This document shows, piece by piece, positions 7,557 through 14,374 of a stretch of 18,900 nt of DNA (position 1 is the first letter of the stretch; each line of letters begins with the position of its first letter). This DNA is from DATKCJ01 sp035513275. Lineage in GTDB: Bacteria; Verrucomicrobiota; Verrucomicrobiia; Opitutales; Opitutaceae. Location: assembly GCA_035513275.1 (NCBI GenBank), contig DATKCJ010000059.1, positions 1 to 18,900 on the forward strand, written 5' to 3'. Below the pieces are notes generated by a model, which did no database searches, had not been told where the DNA came from, and saw only the letters and a list, made by a program, of their open reading frames with translations. Both the position numbers and the translations under genes were made by a program.

Positions 7557-7576
7557 GCCCGCAAGCGGGCTTCTAC
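7557..7576 (-). repeat. GTAGAAGCC repeat, minus-strand unit
   Basis: On the minus strand it reads GTAGAAGCCCGCTTGCGGGC, followed by GAT. Compared with the plus-strand unit at 7481-7500, one stem pair changed from T-A to C-G on both arms, so pairing is preserved. The only other difference is one base in the head (G to A). The two units form an inverted, BIME-like pair about 56 bases apart. Confidence 0.75.
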
Positions 7577-7610
7577 CTCGGTGCTCGGATCAATTAGGGC
7601 AATTTTCCCT

Positions 7611-8708
7611 TCACCCCGTCACCGAGTCCAGCGAGCACTCGACCGGGTCCGGCGTCTCGCAATTTGGCCGGGCGAGCACGCCGGCGTAAGGTTCCGGTGA
7701 GAAAGGAATCGACGGGTCCGCGAGGAGGTGACGGTCGCAGGCCGCGAAAAGTTCAGACTCGGTCTGCGTGCGGCGCATCTCGTGTAGGAAGCGACCCTCG
7801 GAGTCGACGCCTTGGCCGACGAAGTTCAGGTATTTCTTCAGTTTGCTGCACCGCACTCCGTCGGGCACCGACGGACTGCAAACCGCCGCGCTCAAGCGTG
7901 CGATGTATTCGCGCACGTCGCCGAGTGTGACGCGGAATTCCGCGTGGCCTGAAAGGCGCTCGCGGATCTGGCGGAAGATCCAGGGATTCCTGATTGCGCT
8001 CCGGCCGACCATGACTCCGGCGGCATCCGTCTCGCGGATGATGCGCTCGGCGGCGGACGCGGAGGTGACGTTGCCGTTCGCGAGCACCGGGCAGCGCACG
8101 GTCGCGGCTGCATGAGCGATCGCGTCGTAGTGAACCTCACTGCGATACATTTCCTTCACCGTGCGTCCGTGCACGCTGAGGAGGTCGACGCCGTGGAAGT
8201 TCACGAGTTCGAGCACGCGGTCGAAGTTGGATGTGTTTTCGAAACCGATGCGCGTCTTCACAGTGAATAGTCCGCCGATCGACGCGCGAAGGGCGCTGAA
8301 GATTTCGTTGATCTTGTCCGGATCGCGCAGGAGGCCGCCGCCGACATTCTTCTTGTAGATCTTCGGCGCGGGGCAGCCCATGTTGAGATCCACGCCGGCG
8401 ACCGGCAGACGCTCAAGTTCGCACGCGGTGCGGGTGAGGTCCGGCACGCTCTCGCCAATCATCTGCGCAAACACCGGCCGGCCTGTCGGGTTCTCTGTGA
8501 TCGAGCGGACGATGTGCCGCTCAAGTGTCGAGGAGGCATGAACGCGGAAATACTCCGTGAAGTAGTAGTCGGGGCTGCCGTAGTGCGCGATCACGCCCAT
8601 GAACGCGATGTCCGTCACGTCCTGCATCGGCGCGAGCGCGGTGAGCGGCGTGCCGGTTTGCACCGGGGGCGGGAGCTGCCGGGCGGTTTGTCGGGCGGAG
8701 TCGGTCAC
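7611..8708 (-). CDS. tRNA-dihydrouridine synthase (Dus family)
   Basis: This flavoenzyme reduces specific uridines of tRNA to dihydrouridine using FMN and NADPH. The 365 residues show the full Dus signature in order: LAPMQDVTD (25-33, FMN phosphate region), NMGCP with the probable catalytic Cys112, NVGGGLLRDP (121-130), VKTRIG with Lys151, SVHGRT (178-183), LANGNV (209-214) and VGRSAIRNPW (234-243). These fix the TIM-barrel FMN domain; the C-terminal helical domain follows. Which Dus subfamily it belongs to, and hence which tRNA position it modifies, cannot be told here. The start is GTG at 8708-8706, a single base after the TAG stop of the DUF151 gene, so translation is probably coupled by reinitiation. 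A downstream ATG would remove the flavin motif. Confidence 0.93.
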   Translation of the reverse strand: MTDSARQTARQLPPPVQTGTPLTALAPMQDVTDIAFMGVIAHYGSPDYYFTEYFRVHASSTLERHIVRSITENPTGRPVFAQMIGESVPDLTRTACELERLPVAGVDLNMGCPAPKIYKKNVGGGLLRDPDKINEIFSALRASIGGLFTVKTRIGFENTSNFDRVLELVNFHGVDLLSVHGRTVKEMYRSEVHYDAIAHAAATVRCPVLANGNVTSASAAERIIRETDAAGVMVGRSAIRNPWIFRQIRERLSGHAEFRVTLGDVREYIARLSAAVCSPSVPDGVRCSKLKKYLNFVGQGVDSEGRFLHEMRRTQTESELFAACDRHLLADPSIPFSPEPYAGVLARPNCETPDPVECSLDSVTG

Positions 8709-8709
8709 T

Positions 8710-9204
8710 CTACTTGTCTTCCTCTTCCTCGCCGAAGTCTTCGTCGGACTCTTCGTCCGGCTCCTCGGCCTGGCGCATCACACGTTCGAGAATCTCCGTC
8801 ATGTCCTCGGCGAGGTCGAAAACGTGGCGCGCCACGAATACCGGCCGCTTTTGTTGAAGCGCGAGGACCATCGAGTCGCTCGGGCGCGCGTCGATCTCGA
8901 TGATTTTGCGGCCGAGTTCGTTTTCCATGCTGAGAAGAATACGCGCGAAGAACGTGCCGTTTTGGACGTCGTTGATGGAAACGCGCTCCACGTTGACGCC
9001 CAGTCCGAGAAGGATGCTCCCGATCAAGTCGTGCGTGAGCGGGCGCTCCTTCTTCACTCCATGGAGCGACATCGAGATGGCGTTGCCGACGCTGTGGTCG
9101 ACGTAGATGACGAAGTTCTTGTCGTCGTTTCCGAGGAACACGGCGCAGCCGTTGGCGGTGGGCATCACCCCTTTCACTTCAACCTCGACGTAGTCCTTGG
9201 GCAT
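8710..9204 (-). CDS. Bifunctional nuclease family protein (DUF151/BFN domain)
   Basis: The 164 residues carry one BFN (DUF151) domain over about 5-140, with VEVKGV near the start, the conserved core LLGLGVNVERVSINDV (65-80) and the signature IDARPSDSMVLAL (103-115). The family includes a plant protein reported to act as a DNase/RNase, but its bacterial role is poorly known, so the nuclease name should be taken as a family label. The tail (147-164) is strongly acidic, with many Glu/Asp, and probably disordered. The chosen ATG at 9204 places the domain near the N-terminus. The frame stays open upstream to a TTG at 9366, but that stretch runs into an intergenic repeat. The gene ends one base before dus, implying a two-gene operon in which the acidic tail's codons also form the leader of dus. 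Confidence 0.88.
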   Translation of the reverse strand: MPKDYVEVEVKGVMPTANGCAVFLGNDDKNFVIYVDHSVGNAISMSLHGVKKERPLTHDLIGSILLGLGVNVERVSINDVQNGTFFARILLSMENELGRKIIEIDARPSDSMVLALQQKRPVFVARHVFDLAEDMTEILERVMRQAEEPDEESDEDFGEEEEDK

Positions 9205-9341
9205 GCGGGGCAAGATGCGCCGCGAGGCAGTGAACCGCAAGCCCGGTTCGGGAGTGGCGGGGTGCGGCGGTTGACGCATGCCGAACGACCCGCCGGAGTC
9301 TTGACGCGAATGGCGAGCCACCTGCAGCTCGGTCGTAAAAA

Positions 9342-9367
9342 GCGGCAGAGGACTGCCGCACTCCAAG
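9342..9367 (-). repeat. CTTGGAGTGCGG repeat with perfect hairpin, minus-strand unit
   Basis: On the minus strand the 12-mer CTTGGAGTGCGG (9367-9356) runs into a hairpin with seven-base arms: GCGGCAG at 9342-9348 and CTGCCGC at 9353-9359, loop AGGA as written on the plus strand. A short T-run follows (the AAAA at 9337-9340 on the plus strand). A second 12-mer copy in the opposite orientation lies at 9410-9421. On the minus strand, hairpin plus T-run lies just after lpxI and could also end its transcript. Confidence 0.65.
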
Positions 9368-9409
9368 GCGCCTGCGGCGCGTAGAAGGGCACTTGGTTGC
9401 GCAGAGCGT

Positions 9410-9447
9410 CTTGGAGTGCGGTCCCTCTTGGCGGGATGCGCTTTCCT
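9410..9447 (+). repeat. CTTGGAGTGCGG repeat, plus-strand unit with imperfect hairpin
   Basis: It has the identical 12-mer CTTGGAGTGCGG (9410-9421), followed by an imperfect fold (TCCC pairing with GGGA, then GCGCTTTCC). Like the minus-strand unit, it ends in a GCNGC/GCGC-CTTT-type sequence. The stem bases differ completely from the other copy while the outer frame is kept, as expected of a palindromic repeat family. Confidence 0.6.
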
Positions 9448-9479
9448 AATGAGTGCGCCCCTAGCGGGTCAGGCCAAAC

Positions 9480-10328
9480 TCACTTAAACCCGTGCAAATG
9501 GATGCCCCACGAGCGCGCCTGGCCGAGCAGCTTTTCGCGATCGAGCATAATGGTGTTTCCCGCTTCGAGTGCCGCGCATGCGATGCCGGCCTCGCGCATG
9601 GTCTCGAGTGTGCGCAGCCCGAACACTGGCACGTCGAACCGGAAGTCCTGCGCAGGCTTCACGGCCTTCACGAAGATCATGTTGTCGGTCTTGAATTCGC
9701 CGGCGCGTCGCAACATCGCGTCGGTGCCTTCGAATGCTTCGACGGCGACGACCGTGCCTTTGCGCACGACGACGCCCTGGCCGATGTCGAGCCGCGCAAC
9801 TTCCTTGGCGATGCGGATGCCGTGCTCGAGAAACTCCTGCGGCACCGGGAGGCGGTCGCCGGTCATCGAGCCCTCGGTCGCGAGATCGGAATCGAGGAAC
9901 GCGCGCGCATCGAGCAGGTGGATGTCGATGTCGGCGATCTCCTTTGCTATCGCGCCGAAGATCGTCTCGGCGTTGCGCAGCTTGAGCGAGAAGAGGATCT
10001 TCGCGGCCTTCCAGTCGGGGTGCAGGCCCTTGAAGAGCCGCTTGGGCGTGATCTGCCCGGCCATGAGCGCGTAGCCCGCGTCGAAATCTTTCATCGCCGA
10101 CAGCATGTGGCCGAGCTGGCCGACCAGGATCGTGCGGCGCTCCGATTCGGGAAACGATTCGACGAGTTCCGCGCGAGTCTCCTCGTCGAAGGCGATCAAT
10201 CGCACAGGCACGCCGGCCGTGCGCATCGCTGTGGCCACCCGGATGGGATAATCGCCCTGGCCCGCGATGAGGGCGACCGGGCGCCTCGCGTCATAATCCG
10301 CGGGCAGAAATCTGGAGTGCACTGTCAT
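9480..10328 (-). CDS. lpxI: UDP-2,3-diacylglucosamine pyrophosphatase LpxI
   Basis: LpxI cleaves UDP-2,3-diacylglucosamine to lipid X and UMP at the inner membrane, the lipid A step that LpxH performs in E. coli. The 282 residues are normal for the family. The N-terminal domain has LIAGQGDYP (20-28), and MAGQITPKRLFKG lies at 89-101. The C-terminal domain includes VVVRKGTVVAVEAFEGTDAM (186-205) and KPAQDFRFDVPVFG (224-237), whose aspartates fit the catalytic region. The start is the ATG at 10328; no Shine-Dalgarno motif is seen. It begins 40 bases after the tyrosine kinase stop on the same strand and may be cotranscribed with the exopolysaccharide genes. It shows that this organism builds lipid A and hence has an LPS-type outer membrane. 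Confidence 0.93.
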   Translation of the reverse strand: MTVHSRFLPADYDARRPVALIAGQGDYPIRVATAMRTAGVPVRLIAFDEETRAELVESFPESERRTILVGQLGHMLSAMKDFDAGYALMAGQITPKRLFKGLHPDWKAAKILFSLKLRNAETIFGAIAKEIADIDIHLLDARAFLDSDLATEGSMTGDRLPVPQEFLEHGIRIAKEVARLDIGQGVVVRKGTVVAVEAFEGTDAMLRRAGEFKTDNMIFVKAVKPAQDFRFDVPVFGLRTLETMREAGIACAALEAGNTIMLDREKLLGQARSWGIHLHGFK

Positions 10329-10352
10329 CTCGTCGGGCGCAGGGGAAATTCC

Positions 10353-10368
10353 GGGGCGAGCCCCTCGC
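10353..10368. other. Short GC hairpin after the kinase stop codon
   Basis: Arms GCGAG (10356-10360) and CTCGC (10364-10368) flank CCC, and a competing GGGG/CCCC pairing exists over 10353-10364. It lies immediately downstream of the kinase stop on the minus strand, in the 40-base gap before lpxI. It could reduce read-through or shape the lpxI leader, but it has no T-run. Confidence 0.25.
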
Positions 10369-12528
10369 TCACGATTGGGCGCCGTAGTATTTCTTGTAGC
10401 TGCGGTAGTAGCGGTAGTCGCTGTAGTGCTCGATGCGGCGAGGGTTCATGCCGTTGAGCACGATGCCGAGCAGGTCGTTTTTGCTCTCCTGCAGGCTCTT
10501 GATGTAGATCCGAATGTGCTTCCGCTGCGCCTTGTTGAAGCGGCAGACGTAGACCGACTCGTCGGTGCGCTCGGCGATGAGGAGGCCGTCGGTGACGGCG
10601 CCGATCGGCGGCGTGTCGACCACGACGAGGTCGAAGCGGCGCTTGAGCGACTCGATCAAGTCGCCGAAAGCGGGATTCTCGAAAATGTGAGTCGGCGTCT
10701 TGGAGCGACCGCCGGCGCGGATGAGATGAAGGTTCGGCGCGATCTTCAGGATGCCGAGATTCTGATCGGTGAGCGGATCGTCGGCGATGAAGTAGCCGCC
10801 CTCTGCCCACGGGATCAGGCCGTGGTCATTCTCGACGCCGAAATGGCGGTGAATCATCGGGCGACGGAGATCGCAATCGACGAGAACGGTCGACTTGCCG
10901 TGGCGCGCGAAGCTGGCGGCGATGTTGCAGCTCACGAGCGTCTTGCCCTCGCCGGGAATCGTGCTCGTGACCATGAGCGACTTTGGAAAATCGAGTTTGG
11001 ATGCGAGCTTCACCGCGCTGTAAGCGCTGAGGAATGCCTCGACCGCTGGCGTTGTTTCCTGCTTTGTGACGAGTGTCGGCCGCTCCTCGGGTTTCACGCT
11101 GCCGAGATCGGGAATGATGCCCAGCAGGTTCGCGCCGATGAACGCCTCGATGTCCCACGAGCTCTTCACGCGATCGTCGATGAAGTTGAGCGCGATCGGC
11201 ACACCGAAGAAAAGAACGAGGCCGAGGAAGATGCAGTTGCGCAGTATGCGCGTAAGATTTGGCGAGATCGGCGCGTTTGGCACGGCGGCGCGATCGAGCG
11301 GGCGCACCGGGATGTTCTCGAGGTTCTTCGTCGTGTTGATTTGGTTGAGTCGATCGAGGATCGAGATGTAGTTCTGGCGGTTGACCGCGGTCTGGTTCTC
11401 AAGGCTCTTGAACTCCACCGACAGTTTTCCCAGTCGGAACGCCTCGGTCTCGGCGCCGGCAAGCTCGCCGGTCAGGCTGACCTCGTTCTCCTTCGCTTTC
11501 TCAAGGCGGCTTTCCAAGTCGGAGACCGCGAGCTTCATCGCGATCTCGAGCTGACCGCGCAGCGATGTGAGCGCGTTGACAGTCTCGATCATTTTCGGAT
11601 GCCGCTCGAGGTAGCGTTCACCGAGAATCGCCTCGCGGCGCACGAGTTCGTCGATCTGAGCGCGGAGGCCGGGTATCGAGCCGTATTGGGCGATGAAGGT
11701 GATCTCGAGAAGGTTCCGGCCATCCGTCCGAAAAGCGTCAACCTGCGTGCGGTAGCCCTCGAGGTCGAGGCGCTGAATGCGGGCGTTGGTGAGCGCGCCG
11801 TTGAGGGACTTCAGGCGGTCGATGATGATGTTCTGCGTGTCTTCGAGTGAGACGAGGTTCTCCCGCTCCTTGTAGGCCTGGAGTTCGCGCTCGGCCTTCT
11901 CGTATTCGAGTTTCATCTCGGCGGCGCGTCGTGTGAGCGAGTCGATCGCCGCTTCGTTGCCGCCGGAGCCGCGCTCGATGAGGAAGTCGATGAACTTCTC
12001 CACGAAACGATTTGCGATCAACGCGGCTGACTCTGCCGAGCGGGCGCGTGCGGTGACGGTGACGAGGAAACTGTTGCGCACGGCCTCGATGCTCATGTCG
12101 TTTATGAGCATTCCTGCCGACGGGGGAATGACTCCCGGCTGCAGGCTGGCGAGGTAAGGCTTCTGAAGCACGGCTAGTTCGACAGGTGTGAACGACTCGG
12201 AGATGCGCGCGCGCAGCTTCGCACTGCCGAGGATCTGGAGGTAGGTGTTGATGTCGGCGTCGGTGCGGATCGAAGTGTCGGAAACAGCTTCGCTCGTGAC
12301 GACCTTCTCGGGGCGCTGGAACTGCAGTGTGGCAGTGCTTGCGTAGACGGGCGTTTGCCGCGCGAGGTAGTAGCCAAGCGAGACGGACACGAGGACGGAG
12401 ATGGAAAGCGCGAGCCAGAGGTGCTCGCGAATGATGACGTAATAGTCGCGCAGCGTGCGCCGTTCGAGGACCGGTTCCGATCTCATCGATCCGATCGGGG
12501 CTGGGTTCTTCGTGGCACTATCGGGCAT
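10369..12528 (-). CDS. Polysaccharide co-polymerase / bacterial tyrosine autokinase (Wzc-like)
   Basis: This inner-membrane protein controls chain length and export of capsular or exopolysaccharide through cycles of tyrosine autophosphorylation. Its 719 residues fuse both modules. There is a first membrane helix at about 36-56 and a periplasmic Wzz domain with long coiled-coil stretches (about 195-400). A GNVR-like segment with a proline-rich PNAPISPN motif (418-424) comes before the second helix at about 431-450. The cytoplasmic BY-kinase domain has Walker A TIPGEGKTL (523-531), Walker A' VLVDCDLRRP (548-557) and Walker B FDLVVVDTPP (632-641). The tail HYSDYRYYRSYKKYY (701-715) has seven tyrosines in 15 residues, the expected autophosphorylation cluster. 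It follows the export-protein gene by 37 bases. No glycosyltransferase, flippase or polymerase gene is nearby. Confidence 0.94.
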   Translation of the reverse strand: MPDSATKNPAPIGSMRSEPVLERRTLRDYYVIIREHLWLALSISVLVSVSLGYYLARQTPVYASTATLQFQRPEKVVTSEAVSDTSIRTDADINTYLQILGSAKLRARISESFTPVELAVLQKPYLASLQPGVIPPSAGMLINDMSIEAVRNSFLVTVTARARSAESAALIANRFVEKFIDFLIERGSGGNEAAIDSLTRRAAEMKLEYEKAERELQAYKERENLVSLEDTQNIIIDRLKSLNGALTNARIQRLDLEGYRTQVDAFRTDGRNLLEITFIAQYGSIPGLRAQIDELVRREAILGERYLERHPKMIETVNALTSLRGQLEIAMKLAVSDLESRLEKAKENEVSLTGELAGAETEAFRLGKLSVEFKSLENQTAVNRQNYISILDRLNQINTTKNLENIPVRPLDRAAVPNAPISPNLTRILRNCIFLGLVLFFGVPIALNFIDDRVKSSWDIEAFIGANLLGIIPDLGSVKPEERPTLVTKQETTPAVEAFLSAYSAVKLASKLDFPKSLMVTSTIPGEGKTLVSCNIAASFARHGKSTVLVDCDLRRPMIHRHFGVENDHGLIPWAEGGYFIADDPLTDQNLGILKIAPNLHLIRAGGRSKTPTHIFENPAFGDLIESLKRRFDLVVVDTPPIGAVTDGLLIAERTDESVYVCRFNKAQRKHIRIYIKSLQESKNDLLGIVLNGMNPRRIEHYSDYRYYRSYKKYYGAQS

Positions 12529-12565
12529 CGACGTTTTCAGAGTGTGGGCCTGTGCGTTTGTGCCG

Positions 12566-13207
12566 TCAAATAAACCGCTCGGGCACGAAGACGATGTCGC
12601 CCGCCTCGAGGAGCATGCTGTTGTCCTCGATGCGACTCTTGCCGCGACCGCGGATCACGCTCTCGGCGTCGACCGTGAAGTTCGTCTCGCGGCCGTCGGG
12701 CCCGATGCGCGTGATGCGCACCTCGGTGCCTTTGCCGATGTCGGTGAAGCCGCCTGCCCGCGTGACAAGTTCGACGACGGTGAGCGTCGACTCGACCGGA
12801 AGCGCGTATTTGCCGGGATTGCGCACCTGGCCGAGGATCGAGACCTCGCGCGCGGCGTATTCCTCGACGGTGATGTTAACCTGCGGGGCGCGCATGAAGC
12901 GCCCGTCCTTAAGCGCCGTCTCGATGCGGCGCTGCGCTTCGCTGACGGTGAGGCCTGTAACTCGCACGTCGCCGATGAGCGGCAGCGTGACCATGCCCTG
13001 TGCGTTCACCCGCGGGATGGCGGAGAGATCGTCCTCCTGAAACACGGCGACGCGAATCCGGTCGCCCAGCGAGAGGCGGTAGATGAAGTTCTTCTTCGAG
13101 ACCGGAATGTCGGCATCGCCCGTGGCAGCTTGCGCGAGGAGCCCGGAGGCTGCGATCGCGAACGCGGCGGACGCTGTGAGAAGGAGGCGGAGTGCTCTGC
13201 CGGTCAT
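12566..13207 (-). CDS. Short polysaccharide export protein (Wza/OPX family)
   Basis: This is a periplasmic or outer-membrane-associated exit component for polysaccharide. Residues 1-27 form a signal peptide ending in LLAQAA. There is no cysteine at the cleavage region, so it is not an evident lipoprotein, unlike E. coli Wza. The polysaccharide-export domain spans about 42-118 (YRLSLGDRIRVAVFQ, LPLIGDVRVTGLTVSEAQ). One SLBB domain follows at about 121-165 (ILGQVRNPGKYAL, LVTRAGGF), and the protein ends in DIVFVPERFI. At 213 residues it is far shorter than Wza (about 380) and lacks the extra SLBB domains and the C-terminal amphipathic helix that forms the outer-membrane pore. It lies 17 bases after the beta-barrel gene and 37 before the kinase gene, so the three are probably one operon. 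Confidence 0.92.
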   Translation of the reverse strand: MTGRALRLLLTASAAFAIAASGLLAQAATGDADIPVSKKNFIYRLSLGDRIRVAVFQEDDLSAIPRVNAQGMVTLPLIGDVRVTGLTVSEAQRRIETALKDGRFMRAPQVNITVEEYAAREVSILGQVRNPGKYALPVESTLTVVELVTRAGGFTDIGKGTEVRITRIGPDGRETNFTVDAESVIRGRGKSRIEDNSMLLEAGDIVFVPERFI

Positions 13208-13224
13208 GGCGGGTTGCTTGCAGG

Positions 13225-14340
13225 CTAGAATTTCGCAGCGATGCCCACGGATACAAACTCTTTCGTGTAGTCCGCGAAGGAGAGAGAAGACCAGTTTTCC
13301 GAGCGAGTGTAGGTCGCCTCGGCGGTGATGTTCGTAGTGATTGGATAACTGGCACCGACGCGCCAGTAGAAGTAGTCGTCGGTGCGCACGTGGACGTCGA
13401 TGGCGTAATACTTCGACTGGGCGTAGCCGACGCCGGCGGTGAGGATGATCTTACTGCCGGTGGTGAACTGCACGGAGTTGAACCAAGTGAGGCTGTCGGA
13501 CGAGAGCGCGGTGGAAGTTGTCGCGAAGTCCTTCGAGATTTGCGTGGTGACGAGCACGCGGTTGCGCGGCGACCACACCAGCGTGGCTGAGGCGGTGACT
13601 CCGTCGAGCGAGCCTGCGCCTGCCAACCGGATGTCGCGCACCTGGTAGCCGACTCGGAGCGAGCCATCGACTTTTGGCAGCAGCTTGCCGTTGACGCCGA
13701 TTGTGAACGCGTGATCCGCGGAATCGGGCTGGCCGTTTGCGTTGGTGAACCGGTAACGGTAGCCGGCAAGGACATCGAGCTTGCTCGTGTAGGCCATGAA
13801 AGCGTCGAGCGACTGGGCGAACGTGGTGTTGTCGAAGAAGACGTTGTCTTTGTAGCCGCGGTCGGCGACCTCGGTTGTCGAGGTGAGCGAGAAGCGCTCG
13901 TTCAAAGGATACTGGACCTTGAGTGTCGTCTCAAACTCGCTGAGACGCGTGCGCTGGTTGGCGGCGTCGTCAGCCTGGCTGATTTCGCGGTAGTTAAAGC
14001 CGAGAGAGCCGGTCGTCTTTCCCTGTGCCTTGATGAAAACGAGCTTCAGCGTGGGATTGGAGGAGTTCTCGTCGTCGAACTTGTTGAAGAAGTCGAAGGA
14101 CCAGATCGCGGAACCCTGCACGCCGATGATGCCGGCGTTCCGGTCGTAGGTGACGCCGGCGATGATCACGGTGTAGGTGTCGTCCTGCTCGTTGGCGTTG
14201 TTGAAGAGATTCGAATCCCAATTGAAGTAGGCGCGGCCAATCACACCGACCTGTGCCTTGCCGTCTTCCAAGGTCAGGAGACCGAAGGCTTGCTGCGATG
14301 CGAGAAGCGCTGCGAGCAGCGCCAGTCTGACGTAGCTCAT
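13225..14340 (-). CDS. Outer-membrane beta-barrel protein of the exopolysaccharide locus
   Basis: The 371-residue protein starts with a clear signal peptide (MSYVRLALLAALLASQQAFG, 1-20). The rest is alternating-hydrophobicity strands rich in aromatic, Thr and Ser residues, ending in GIAAKF. A C-terminal phenylalanine is the usual barrel-assembly signal. The early part (AYFNWDSNLF at 37-46, then DDTYTVIIAGVTYDRNAG) resembles outer-membrane barrels found with exopolysaccharide and exosortase loci. The frame is open further upstream, to 14484, but only the ATG at 14340 gives a proper signal peptide. Position 17 bases before the export gene supports a role as its outer-membrane partner. That role is inferred from context, as the family has no defined biochemical activity that I recognise. 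Confidence 0.85.
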   Translation of the reverse strand: MSYVRLALLAALLASQQAFGLLTLEDGKAQVGVIGRAYFNWDSNLFNNANEQDDTYTVIIAGVTYDRNAGIIGVQGSAIWSFDFFNKFDDENSSNPTLKLVFIKAQGKTTGSLGFNYREISQADDAANQRTRLSEFETTLKVQYPLNERFSLTSTTEVADRGYKDNVFFDNTTFAQSLDAFMAYTSKLDVLAGYRYRFTNANGQPDSADHAFTIGVNGKLLPKVDGSLRVGYQVRDIRLAGAGSLDGVTASATLVWSPRNRVLVTTQISKDFATTSTALSSDSLTWFNSVQFTTGSKIILTAGVGYAQSKYYAIDVHVRTDDYFYWRVGASYPITTNITAEATYTRSENWSSLSFADYTKEFVSVGIAAKF

Positions 14341-14374
14341 GATGTTATGGCTGGATTGAATGAAATGAGCCTGA

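Larger units (their letters stand above)
7261..7610. other. 350-base non-coding interval between dus and htpG, rich in hairpin repeats
   Basis: No convincing gene is present. Short frames on either strand have no coding character and start inside repeats. The htpG-proximal part (7261-7380) holds the candidate promoter. The remainder is a mosaic of potential hairpins: GGCAC/GTGCC at 7439-7453, a GTAG-headed unit at 7481-7500, a CGCGC/GCGCG unit at 7524-7538 and an inverted GTAG-headed unit at 7557-7576. The interval separates the DUF151-dus pair from the chaperone genes and probably marks an operon border. Confidence 0.7.
9205..9479. other. 275-base intergenic region between lpxI and the DUF151 gene
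   Basis: It carries no supported gene. The half nearer the DUF151 gene (9205-9330) should hold that gene's promoter, but no convincing sigma70 boxes were seen; a small AACCG/CGGTT hairpin lies at 9233-9248. The half nearer lpxI (9341-9447) holds an inverted pair of TTGGAGTGCGG repeats plus a GCGCC/GGCGC hairpin at 9368-9380. Confidence 0.6.

Noticed and set aside
7337..7564. Small frame (75 codons) in the dus-htpG gap
   Set aside because: It runs through both repeat units and the candidate htpG promoter, with Arg/Ala/Cys-rich composition and no start signal.
7261..7610. CIRCE or other heat-shock operator before htpG
   Set aside because: No TTAGCACTC-N9-GAGTGCTAA or close variant is present; single GAGTGC strings elsewhere in the window are isolated or belong to repeats.
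9205..9366. N-terminal extension of the DUF151 protein to the TTG at 9366
   Set aside because: The added residues are encoded partly by the intergenic repeat and precede the normal domain start; the ATG at 9204 suffices.
10375..11850. A 491-codon plus-strand open frame opposite the tyrosine kinase gene
   Set aside because: It mirrors a gene with clear Walker motifs; its own product is featureless and Val/Ala/Glu-biased.
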